DNA of 15,828 nt, from assembly GCA_050246915.1 (NCBI GenBank), contig JBFWVD010000102.1:1-15828 (forward strand), written 5' to 3'. Every line of letters starts with the position of its first letter. Within the stretch, counting starts at the first letter, position 1. The notes below the pieces were generated by a model that worked only from the letters and a program-made list of their open reading frames with translations, was not told the origin of the DNA and searched no databases. The DNA is from JBFWVD01 sp050246915 (lineage in GTDB: Bacteria > Actinomycetota > Acidimicrobiia > Acidimicrobiales > Ilumatobacteraceae). Position numbers and translations under genes: made by a program. This document shows, in pieces, positions 6,515 through 12,903 of the stretch.

Positions 6515-7776
6515 TTGAGACCCCCGGCAGCATCCTTGAGCTGCTCCACTTCGCGGGACAATGCGAGGAGAGAGCGGTCAAGGAACTCCTCGGCGACCGG
6601 CGACGCGCCGTTGCGCAAGGCGTGCAGGGCATCGGTCAGCAGATCGATCTCGCCAGTGAGGCGCCGGATGACGCGAGTTCGCAATGTCTCGTAGTCGTCT
6701 GTGGCGTGACTCTTGTCGACCACCCGGTTGTCACGCTCGGCATCAAGTTCCTTCCGCAGCCGCACGATGTCCGCGGAGAACGCTGCCGCGCGAGCAGTCA
6801 GAGCATCTTCGCGAGCGCTGGCTTCTCGCTTCTGCTCTTCGAGGGAGTCGATACGACGCGCGTCTCGTGCGGCCTCGGCCTGCAGTCGTGTGATCTCCCG
6901 GTCGCGGGCGCTGACACGGGCCTCGTAGGCGTCGGAAACCAAGCCGAGGAGGCCCCCGTCGCGGGACGCACTCAGGAGGCCGGCGGCCTTCTCGAAGGCG
7001 ATGGCCTTCGGCACATCGGCGGACCAGAGCGCCGAGCGGGATTCGTCGATGAAGCGGTCAAGGTCCCAGTCCCGCTGGAGTGCCCGGACAAGGCTGAGGC
7101 AAGCGATGGCATTTCGCAGAAGTCGGTCCTTGTCGGACTTCTTGAACTGATCATCGGGAAGCCCGAACGTTTCTGCACTTACCTTTGCTACCTCGTCACC
7201 TACGACCTTGACGGTGAGTTCCGGCGTGCGGCGCGGGTCTGCCAACTCCTCGGTCCACACACGGAACACCGGATGTAGGCCGAGGGCCAACAGCGCGAGG
7301 TCACGCAGTCGCTCAAGAACCGCCTCAAGGGGTGCGCCCGAGCTCCGACCGAGTGGGACACCACGGCTCGCCACATACTGAAGAAGTTTGAACGGCCCAT
7401 TCAGCGTCGGATCAGCCTTCGCGAGTGTCGCGACAACTTCCGCTTGGGCTTTGAGGTGGTCATCGACCACAGGCAACTTCTTCAGCTTGTCCGTGCCGAG
7501 GGTGACCAAATGGCTCTTCGACTCGAACGCGTCCGTGAGCAGCGCCTCGATCGTCTCGATCGGCGGCTTGGCGGGCTTGGCGGGACCCTTGTCGCCGGAC
7601 GCGGTCTCGTCGGCCTTGGGGGGCTTCCCGGATGATTCTGCGGCGGGACCCGCTTCGTCTGTGGGTTGCTTGGACGTCGACCTGTGGTCACCCAGCAGTG
7701 GTGTTGTGCGCTCACCGGGCGGCGTCTCGGACGCCGCCACTGGCTGTCCTGGTTCTGACGGGATCTCGCTGGTCAA
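6511..7776 (-). CDS. Pro-rich N-terminus, helical and coiled-coil protein; possible Hsp70 partner
   Basis: 421 residues. The TTG at 7776 overlaps the previous stop as TTGA and has AGAGGTAGGA just upstream; the frame is open for 14 more codons, but those lie inside the upstream gene. Residues 1-72 are disordered-looking (Pro, Ser, Glu, Lys). Residues 73-280 are helical. Residues 285-350 form a coiled coil, followed by a helical end (DDYETLRTRVIRRLTGEIDL, then EEFLDRSLLALSREVEQL). A coiled coil leading into a helical bundle, placed directly before an Hsp70 gene, is the pattern expected of a GrpE-like nucleotide exchange factor. I cannot identify a GrpE signature, so that role is only an inference from layout and position. 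Confidence 0.8.
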   Translation of the reverse strand: MTSEIPSEPGQPVAASETPPGERTTPLLGDHRSTSKQPTDEAGPAAESSGKPPKADETASGDKGPAKPAKPPIETIEALLTDAFESKSHLVTLGTDKLKKLPVVDDHLKAQAEVVATLAKADPTLNGPFKLLQYVASRGVPLGRSSGAPLEAVLERLRDLALLALGLHPVFRVWTEELADPRRTPELTVKVVGDEVAKVSAETFGLPDDQFKKSDKDRLLRNAIACLSLVRALQRDWDLDRFIDESRSALWSADVPKAIAFEKAAGLLSASRDGGLLGLVSDAYEARVSARDREITRLQAEAARDARRIDSLEEQKREASAREDALTARAAAFSADIVRLRKELDAERDNRVVDKSHATDDYETLRTRVIRRLTGEIDLLTDALHALRNGASPVAEEFLDRSLLALSREVEQLKDAAGGLK

Positions 7777-8897
7777 CGTCCTACCTCTTGCATTCGGGCG
7801 CGGAACCCGGCGTACCACGCATCTGTGTCTCGATAGTTGCGGAGCGCCTCACTGTGACGCCGAGCGTCATCTAGGTCGCCGCTGGCGAGCAGGGCTTCTG
7901 AGGCGATAAGGCGAACCTTGAACTGGTCAGCCGGCCGAAGATCAGCGATTTCCGCCAGAACGGGAATGAGGGGTGATCGCTGCGTCCCGTCGAGAGCCAT
8001 CGCGCTGACGTTGATGAGTTCCTCGCTAACGGAGTCGCTCAGAGCTTGGTCGAAGCTGCCGTGGGTTCGGTCGAGGAGACTGGAAGGCACGAATTGCGCG
8101 CCCGCCATCATCGAACTGAACCGCGCCGCGACATCAGAGACACGATGGCTGTTCGTCTTTCGGATTGCTAGGTCGAACTGGTTGTAGTGAAGTGCTACAA
8201 GACCGCAGATGGCCTCAGCGGGAGGACGGTCGAAGGCGCGGAGCTCATCGACGGCGCGGTTGTACCGCTGCTCGTAGAGCTGTGCTCCGGAGGCGTCCGT
8301 CGGCGCTTGGTCTGCATTGCCTTCCCTCGCGAGCACGCCGTACAGGTAGTTGGCCAGCCCTTCTCGGTAGCGGCGCGCCGTCTCCCCGCGCCCGGCCCGC
8401 ATGATGAAGGCATCGATCGTTGATCGACTCAGTTCTCGGCCTGCGATGAGCTTCTCTAGCGCCTGGTCAACGAGCTTCAGGTCCTCGTCCTCGGCGAGGC
8501 AGAAGTCGAACTCGAAGGTTCGCTCCAGCGGCCCGTTCACGACGGTCACCGTCTGCACTCCGAACTTCGTCTCCGAGAGGTACTCCACCGTGTCTTGCAC
8601 GGTGGACGGCCGACCGTTCAGGCTGATGGAGGCGACGTCTGCGGTGTGCCAGTCAGATGGGACGCTCGGGGCCGTGACCATGAGCCTGGTGCGGCCACAC
8701 TCCCGACCACGGAACACCAGCATCGGCCGCTTGGTCGAATGACCGTCGAAGCGGTGGGCGCGCTGGTCGCGCTCGGTGGCGAACACCAGCCCGCAGTCCG
8801 GGCACGGAAACTCCGGTGCCTTGGGCTCTGGCGTCCAGCCCTCGCCCATGCCGGTGGGCTCGTGGAACTCCATATATCCCGTGTGCCAGAACCCCAC
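7773..8897 (-). CDS. C2H2 zinc-finger protein with helical-repeat C-terminus
   Basis: 374 residues from GTG 8897, with GAAGGGGG a few bases upstream; an internal ATG at 8873 lacks a comparable site. Near the N-terminus is a classical C2H2 finger, C32-x2-C35-x12-H48-x4-H53. It is followed by a beta-rich segment (RPMLVFRGRECGRTRLMVT) and then from about residue 140 by helices that look like tetratricopeptide-type repeats (ending ALLASGDLDDARRHSEALRN). C2H2 fingers are uncommon in bacteria and usually mediate DNA or protein binding. A sensor or adaptor that delivers targets to the Hsp70 is a reasonable guess. It is first of the four overlapping genes and has a possible promoter in the 115-base gap upstream. 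Confidence 0.8.
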   Translation of the reverse strand: MGFWHTGYMEFHEPTGMGEGWTPEPKAPEFPCPDCGLVFATERDQRAHRFDGHSTKRPMLVFRGRECGRTRLMVTAPSVPSDWHTADVASISLNGRPSTVQDTVEYLSETKFGVQTVTVVNGPLERTFEFDFCLAEDEDLKLVDQALEKLIAGRELSRSTIDAFIMRAGRGETARRYREGLANYLYGVLAREGNADQAPTDASGAQLYEQRYNRAVDELRAFDRPPAEAICGLVALHYNQFDLAIRKTNSHRVSDVAARFSSMMAGAQFVPSSLLDRTHGSFDQALSDSVSEELINVSAMALDGTQRSPLIPVLAEIADLRPADQFKVRLIASEALLASGDLDDARRHSEALRNYRDTDAWYAGFRARMQEVGR

Positions 8898-8945
8898 TTC
8901 GCCCCCTTCCGGCGTGACCTTGAATCGCGAATCCTTCGCCCGACA

Positions 8946-8951
8946 AGGCTA
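8946..8951 (-). promoter_or_regulatory. Possible -10 element for the four-gene Hsp70 operon
   Basis: TAGCCT on the minus strand fits the actinobacterial TANNNT pattern and lies 48 bases before the GTG at 8897, in the 115-base gap before the zinc-finger gene. The 9-mer ACTAGCCTT around it also occurs upstream of the transfer operon (15692-15700), at nearly the same distance from a GTG start. No good -35 is visible for either copy. Confidence 0.3.
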
Positions 8952-9012
8952 GTGGGAGGTACCGACACATTTCGGATTCGGGCTGAAACTGCTCACGCCG
9001 AACGAGGTCTAC

Positions 9013-9840
9013 TCACGCATCGAAGTCGTCGTGGGTCGTCACCCGCGCGAGCTCAACGTCTCCGTTGGCCAAGACCCAGTAGTGGATGCGCCTCGCCGAG
9101 GGCGTCTTCACCTGGAGGCTGGCCCGCCACGCGACGGCCCCGTCATCCCTGATCCTGACTGGGTCGTCGCCACCGGACCCGGTGCGCAGGTGGTGGACCT
9201 CGCGGCTGGGGATCTGCGGTGCGATGCCAGTGACGATCTCGAAGACGACGTCGGCGACCTTCTCCTCCTTGATCCCTTCCAGGCGGCTGAGGGAGTCGAG
9301 GAATCGTGGCCCGATCAAGAAGTCGGGCAGCGGCCGATCGCGCTGCTCGCTCGGCAGCGTGCGGGTCGCCCATTGGGTGAGCACTCGATAACGGAACCCC
9401 TGCTCCGCGTCAGCGAACCGCGGTCCATCGGTGGCCGAGGCCGACGACTTCGCGTTCCCGGCCCTGCGGAGCCGAGAACGGGTGGATTTCAGGTCGTTCT
9501 CGGCACGGTTTGCCCGCCGCTCTGCCTGGTCAAGCAGGTAGCGGAGCGTTTCGCGCTCGTCGGCCCCAGCGAGAAGCTGGGTGCGCAGACTCTCCTGCTC
9601 GCGCTTCAGGCCACTGACCTCGGCAGCGAGGCCGTCGACCTTTAGCAGCAGTGTCTTCGTGGACTCGGTGGGTGGGGCCGGTGGGGCCGGTGGTGTCGGA
9701 CGTCCAGACGCTGTCGGAACGGGGCGTCGCCGGTTCCGGTCGAGCATCGCAGGGCTCGGAATCGGCGGCGAGGGCTCCAGGGTTGGTGTCGCAGGGGCGG
9801 GTTCCTCGATGACCTCGGGCTCGGAGACAGGCGTGGCCAT
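9013..9840 (-). CDS. C-terminal part of frameshifted S1-like/coiled-coil protein, with RelE-like domain
   Basis: From ATG 9840 this frame encodes 275 residues, but ATG 9840 has no ribosome-binding site, and the same frame is open and protein-like upstream to about 9943 (WCPPWLVEEEE). It therefore appears to be the 3' half of the gene starting at 10844. Residues 1-60 are a Pro-rich linker, 60-125 a coiled coil, and 140-275 a compact domain. The end (WRASLQVKTPSARRIHYWVL, then GDVELARVTTHDDF) resembles RelE-fold proteins. The order coiled coil, then a helical segment with an F-x-LDS motif, then a RelE-like end is also seen in the last gene of the cassette. It may be made as a separate fragment, not at all, or as a fusion if the frameshift is an error. 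Confidence 0.65.
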   Translation of the reverse strand: MATPVSEPEVIEEPAPATPTLEPSPPIPSPAMLDRNRRRPVPTASGRPTPPAPPAPPTESTKTLLLKVDGLAAEVSGLKREQESLRTQLLAGADERETLRYLLDQAERRANRAENDLKSTRSRLRRAGNAKSSASATDGPRFADAEQGFRYRVLTQWATRTLPSEQRDRPLPDFLIGPRFLDSLSRLEGIKEEKVADVVFEIVTGIAPQIPSREVHHLRTGSGGDDPVRIRDDGAVAWRASLQVKTPSARRIHYWVLANGDVELARVTTHDDFDA

Positions 9841-10844
9841 CGGGACCTGCGGCGCAGGAGGGAGGAGGGCCTGCGGCTCGTCATCGACGAGAACCTCCTC
9901 CTCCTCAACGAGCCACGGCGGGCACCAACCAGCAACGATGGGGCCTCAACGATGGGCTCGTCGTCATCGACGTCGTTGAGGATGAGAGACCACTTCGGCG
10001 CAGTCGTGACCACACGGGCCGGGATGACTTCGCCGACCGTCATCAGGGTCCGTAGGTCATCAGCCGGGTTGGTCGTGACGTCCGCTCGCAGAACGGTCGC
10101 AGTCACGGCAGCTGTGCTTGTTTTCGGGTAGAGCACCAGCTCGGCCTTGCCACCCTTCACCATCGCGACCTTGGTGAAGATGACGTCCCCGACGGCGTAC
10201 GCTGCGAGCGCCTCGCCGGAGGCTCGAAGGCTCTTGGTGACATCGACCCGGTTCGTCTCGGCGTCGTACCAGCCGGTGATCCTCTGCCCGGCGGTCACCA
10301 TCCGCTCGATCGGGACGTCCTCGACCGTGAGTTCCTCGGCGATCGCGGCCGGGAGCATGTTGCCGACGTCGACCAGAGCGCGGCCGGCGACGACCATCTT
10401 GACTGGGCCGCTGACTTGTCGAAGCTCGCGGGTCGGAATCTGCTGGAGCAGGCCAGCCGCTGCCGCCATGCGCAAGGTGTCCGAGATGAGTTGCTGTGTG
10501 GCGCGTTCGCCTTCCTTGGCGTCGAAGGCGAATCGAAGCGGTGACTTCGACAGGTCCGAGGACCACTCGTGTCCGACGGGATAGACACGCCCTGCTCCGC
10601 CATAGACCTGTGTTCCGTCGGCCATGCGGCGGGAGAACTCCCAGGTGAAGTCACCTGTCGGCATCAAGTAGACATCGGCGAGGTTGCCCGCCTCCCGCGC
10701 GACCTCCTCAACGTCGATCCAAGGCTCCGTGCGGCCGGCGGGGATGGTCACCACGACAACGGGTCGACGTCGGGCGTTGCCGTTGAGCAGGTCGGCGAGT
10801 GCTCCTGCGGAACGCTCGCCGTCGATGTGCTGGATGCTGGCCAC
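9642..10844 (-). CDS. N-terminal part of frameshifted S1/OB-like protein
   Basis: The frame from GTG 10844 is open for 400 codons, but only the first 301 or so look real; after the frameshift at 9940-9943 the tail is Arg/Ser/Pro-rich and out of frame, overlapping the next gene part. The N-terminal 130 residues contain ADVYLMPTGDFTWEFSRRM and GTQVYGGAGRVYPVGHEW, a pattern I remember from unnamed actinobacterial proteins. Residues 170-297 contain two segments with S1/OB-fold-like rhythm (AAYAVGDVIFTKVAMVKGG; TVGEVIPARVVTTAPKWSLI), which would suggest RNA or ssDNA binding. With the frame restored the protein would be about 610 residues: N-domain, two OB-like segments, acidic linker, coiled coil, RelE-like end. 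It starts the cassette and seems to be transcribed leaderless from TAGGCT at 10851-10856. Confidence 0.65.
   Translation of the reverse strand: MASIQHIDGERSAGALADLLNGNARRRPVVVVTIPAGRTEPWIDVEEVAREAGNLADVYLMPTGDFTWEFSRRMADGTQVYGGAGRVYPVGHEWSSDLSKSPLRFAFDAKEGERATQQLISDTLRMAAAAGLLQQIPTRELRQVSGPVKMVVAGRALVDVGNMLPAAIAEELTVEDVPIERMVTAGQRITGWYDAETNRVDVTKSLRASGEALAAYAVGDVIFTKVAMVKGGKAELVLYPKTSTAAVTATVLRADVTTNPADDLRTLMTVGEVIPARVVTTAPKWSLILNDVDDDEPIVEAPSLLVGARRGSLRRRRFSSMTSRRPSSLLRRRSRWPRLSPSPRSSRNPPLRHQPWSPRRRFRALRCSTGTGDAPFRQRLDVRHHRPHRPHPPSPRRHCC
9940..9943 (-). other. Apparent single-base frameshift in a C-run
   Basis: The minus strand has a run of four C. Adding one C makes the reading continuous: DDDEPIVEAPIVAGWCPPWL and then the acidic stretch leading into the downstream frame. 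A nearby 10-base duplication (CCCATCGTTG, period 14) could also account for the shift, since removing 14 bases likewise restores the frame. This could be a sequencing error, a recent mutation, phase variation or programmed slippage. Confidence 0.6.
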
Positions 10845-10850
10845 GGGAAG

Positions 10851-10856
10851 AGCCTA
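10851..10856 (-). promoter_or_regulatory. Probable leaderless -10 element for the cassette's first gene
   Basis: TAGGCT on the minus strand ends six bases before the GTG at 10844. TANNNT followed by 6-7 bases and an RTG start is the typical leaderless arrangement in actinomycetes, and the gene has no usable Shine-Dalgarno. No clear -35 is seen 17-18 bases upstream. The element gives the cassette a promoter separate from the transfer operon. Confidence 0.45.
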
Positions 10857-11069
10857 TGGAGGCGCCCCGACAGATGCGGCTGTTCGTTTGATCTGCGGGT
10901 CACCCGCCGTCTGGAAATGTCGGACGGTGGCTGCCGACGGTAGAGCAGCCAGGGCGATGGGCGCCGGGTGGTCAAGTGCCGGAGGCAGGAATGCCCGAAA
11001 CACCGCGGCCACGAAAGCCGTTCCCTCTACAGTTGAGCATCGAGCCGAAGTTTCGATGGGGTGGTGCAA

Positions 11070-11291
11070 GTGACGACGATCTACACGACCAACGAGTGGT
11101 CGGGCTACGGCAAGCAGAACTACTACTGGAACGAGTACCGGCTCGAAGGCGGCGAAGTCGTCAAGTACAAGTGTCACCGCCAGAAGTTCTTTGACGGCAA
11201 AGAGAACAGTTGGTCAGAAGACGAGCACGTCGAAGCCTCATGGGCAACCGACGACCCCAACATGCCCGACTGGTTGAAGCAGTATCTCTGA
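11070..11291 (+). CDS. Small Tyr/Trp-rich hypothetical protein, divergent from the cassette
   Basis: 73 residues from GTG 11070 (reading VTTIYTTNEWSGYGKQNYY...). GTG codons at 11061 and 11064 are also possible, but 11070 has the best spacing from a G-rich stretch (GGGGTGG). Third positions are nearly all G or C, so the frame is real. The protein is hydrophilic and rich in Tyr, Trp, Asn, Glu and Lys, with the C-terminus DWLKQYL. No domain is recognised. It is the only plus-strand gene between the transfer operon and the cassette and diverges from the cassette's first gene across about 220 bases. It may be an accessory or regulator of the cassette. An overlapping frame begins at ATG 10991 behind a strong GGAGG site and could be an upstream leader. 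Confidence 0.6.
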   Translation: MTTIYTTNEWSGYGKQNYYWNEYRLEGGEVVKYKCHRQKFFDGKENSWSEDEHVEASWATDDPNMPDWLKQYL

Positions 11292-11365
11292 GGTCGGGGT
11301 ACTAAGACCCTCCTCCGGTGGACGCGATGGTTGTGAGGTCCGGTCCCGACGCAGCCCTGGGGGTC

Positions 11366-11378
11366 AGGGGTGACGGCC
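11366..11378. repeat. Right copy of the imperfect 13-base direct repeat
   Basis: AGGGGTGACGGCC, matching 3358-3370 at 12 of 13 positions in the same orientation. It lies in the 145-base gap between the plus-strand small gene and the SCO6880-type gene, where I see nothing else apart from the hairpin at 11414-11437. Confidence 0.25.
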
Positions 11379-11413
11379 ATAGCGCCCATTGGTCCCGCGC
11401 CGAGCACCGCAAG

Positions 11414-11437
11414 AGCACGGCGGTCGACGACGGTGCT
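11414..11437 (-). terminator. Hairpin after the SCO6880-type gene, likely operon terminator
   Basis: On the minus strand the 24 bases beginning with the last A of the TAA stop form a near-perfect palindrome around GTCGAC, with one C-C mismatch and one wobble pair; the arms begin AGCAC and end GTGCT. There is no U-run. It would end the right-hand transfer operon here, so the VirB4-type ATPase far downstream needs another promoter. Confidence 0.5.
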
Positions 11438-12900
11438 TAGACCTGACGGCAGAGGGGTAGCGCCGCTGCGCTGAAGGCCTGGGCCTGCTGGCCCCAGAGT
11501 CGCCGGGTCTCACAGGAGGCTTGGATCGCGGCCTGCTCGATGTCGGCGACTGCGCGTTCCAACTCGTCGGGGTCTTGAGCGCTGACGGCGATGAGGCCGG
11601 TGGTGCGGAGGATGCCGTGGCCGGCGGTCAGGTCGGCCTCCTGTTGGAGGACGTCGCTGTACTCGGCGGACTGCTGGGCGTCCTCGATCTGCCCGATCCG
11701 CTGCCGCTGGGCTGCGTCGGAGATGTACTCGGTCTTCTTCTTGCGGATGTCGCGGGCGGCCTGGTCGGTGCGCATCGGCGTGTAGAGCAGCGTGAAAGTC
11801 CGACGCACTCCGGACGACAACAGCAAGGGCGCGAGGAAGCCCGGGTAGACCAGCGAGCGCGGCCATTCGCTGATCCAGAGCACACAGTGGTGCGCGGATT
11901 CCGAGCGAACGCTCGACCAGCTCTCGGTGACGGCGACCGGTCCGGCAGTGGCAAGGTCACGGCCGAGGTCGCCGTGACGCTCCAAGGCACCAGCGACGAC
12001 CGGGTCGTACGCCGAGCGCAGGATGACCGCGAGGTCACCCGGCTCCAACCAGCCCGACGGCGCGAGGTCGGCCGCTCGCAAGGCAGCGGTCATCGTCGAC
12101 ACCTCCTGCCGGAGCACGGCGGCGGCGCCTCGGTTACCTCCACCCGCTGCCCGAATCGCTCGACCGGCGGCCTTCATGTCCAGAGAGATCGAGACGGTGC
12201 TGGCGTGACGCTCGCCCGCGGGGCCGGCGCGGTTGATGAGTTCGCCGTACGTCGTTGACGTCCACGAGTCGTCGTGATGGCCGTGCTGGGACCACCACTC
12301 GGCAAGGCCCTTGCCGGAGTCGGGAAGGGTCCGCTCCATCACCTGCAACGAGGTGATGCGCCCCGAGCGGCAGGCGGTGGCGAGCACGCGGCCCCAGCTC
12401 GTGACCCGGCGCTGCTGCTCGATGGGGTCGAGCAGGATGAACGCAGGGTGGGTGACGCCCACGATGGCGGTCAGCGTCGCGGCGTGTGGGTCGTGGACCA
12501 TGACCGCACCGGACTCAGGGTCGAACCACTGACGAAGGCGAGCAGCATCACCGGGCAGCGAGAGCGTTCCGGCGGGACGGGGCTTGACGATGTGACGGCG
12601 GAACAGCAGTTGTCCGCCGGTCGAGCGCCACAGCCACTTGCTGACGACGGGCATCCACTCGACGATCTTGCGACCACCGACCCCGACGAAGGCCAGTGCC
12701 GCGCAGAGTAGGAGGATCGGGACGACGTACAGCAGGGACGGGCCCCCGCCGAAGTAGAGCGCGAACACCAGGACGATCGCGCCGGTGCCGACGACGACGA
12801 GCTGGGATCCGGAGAGGCCGAGGAGCACGCCACGTCGGGTGAGCCGGGAGAACTTCACCGGAGCGAGCTCGTATTCGTGCGCAGTCGCGTGGTTGCTCAT
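11437..12900 (-). CDS. SCO6880-family T4SS protein (PrgI/VirB3-VirB4 N-terminal-like)
   Basis: 487 residues from ATG 12900, three bases after the stop of the TrbL-like gene. Two membrane helices lie near the N-terminus (about 27-50 and 55-75), as in PrgI/VirB3-type proteins. A long cytoplasmic part follows that resembles the N-terminal non-ATPase half of VirB4 and the SCO6880 family of Streptomyces (FDPESGAVMVHDPHAATLTA, WWSQHGHHDDSW, RTFTLLYTPMRTDQAARDIR). No Walker A or B is present, so ATP hydrolysis must come from the separate ATPase at 1438-2928. The family probably anchors that ATPase at the inner membrane. The usual immediate neighbour, the ATPase gene, is missing here: a hairpin and a foreign-looking cassette follow instead. 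Confidence 0.88.
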   Translation of the reverse strand: MSNHATAHEYELAPVKFSRLTRRGVLLGLSGSQLVVVGTGAIVLVFALYFGGGPSLLYVVPILLLCAALAFVGVGGRKIVEWMPVVSKWLWRSTGGQLLFRRHIVKPRPAGTLSLPGDAARLRQWFDPESGAVMVHDPHAATLTAIVGVTHPAFILLDPIEQQRRVTSWGRVLATACRSGRITSLQVMERTLPDSGKGLAEWWSQHGHHDDSWTSTTYGELINRAGPAGERHASTVSISLDMKAAGRAIRAAGGGNRGAAAVLRQEVSTMTAALRAADLAPSGWLEPGDLAVILRSAYDPVVAGALERHGDLGRDLATAGPVAVTESWSSVRSESAHHCVLWISEWPRSLVYPGFLAPLLLSSGVRRTFTLLYTPMRTDQAARDIRKKKTEYISDAAQRQRIGQIEDAQQSAEYSDVLQQEADLTAGHGILRTTGLIAVSAQDPDELERAVADIEQAAIQASCETRRLWGQQAQAFSAAALPLCRQV

Positions 12901-12903
12901 CCG

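Noticed and set aside
9642..9939. Arg/Ser/Pro-rich tail of the 400-codon frame as a real domain
   Set aside because: The other frame over the same bases encodes an acidic/Pro-rich linker and coiled coil that continue the protein; the tail is the product of the frameshift.
10854..11177. Minus-strand frame of 107 codons upstream of the cassette
   Set aside because: It covers the divergent promoter region and the start of the plus-strand gene, has no ribosome-binding site, and its codon use is not convincing.
11174..11407. Minus-strand frame of 77 codons between SCO6880 and the small plus-strand gene
   Set aside because: It overlaps the well-supported plus-strand gene, has no good ribosome-binding site and no recognisable motif. 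A remnant of a lost transfer gene cannot be excluded.
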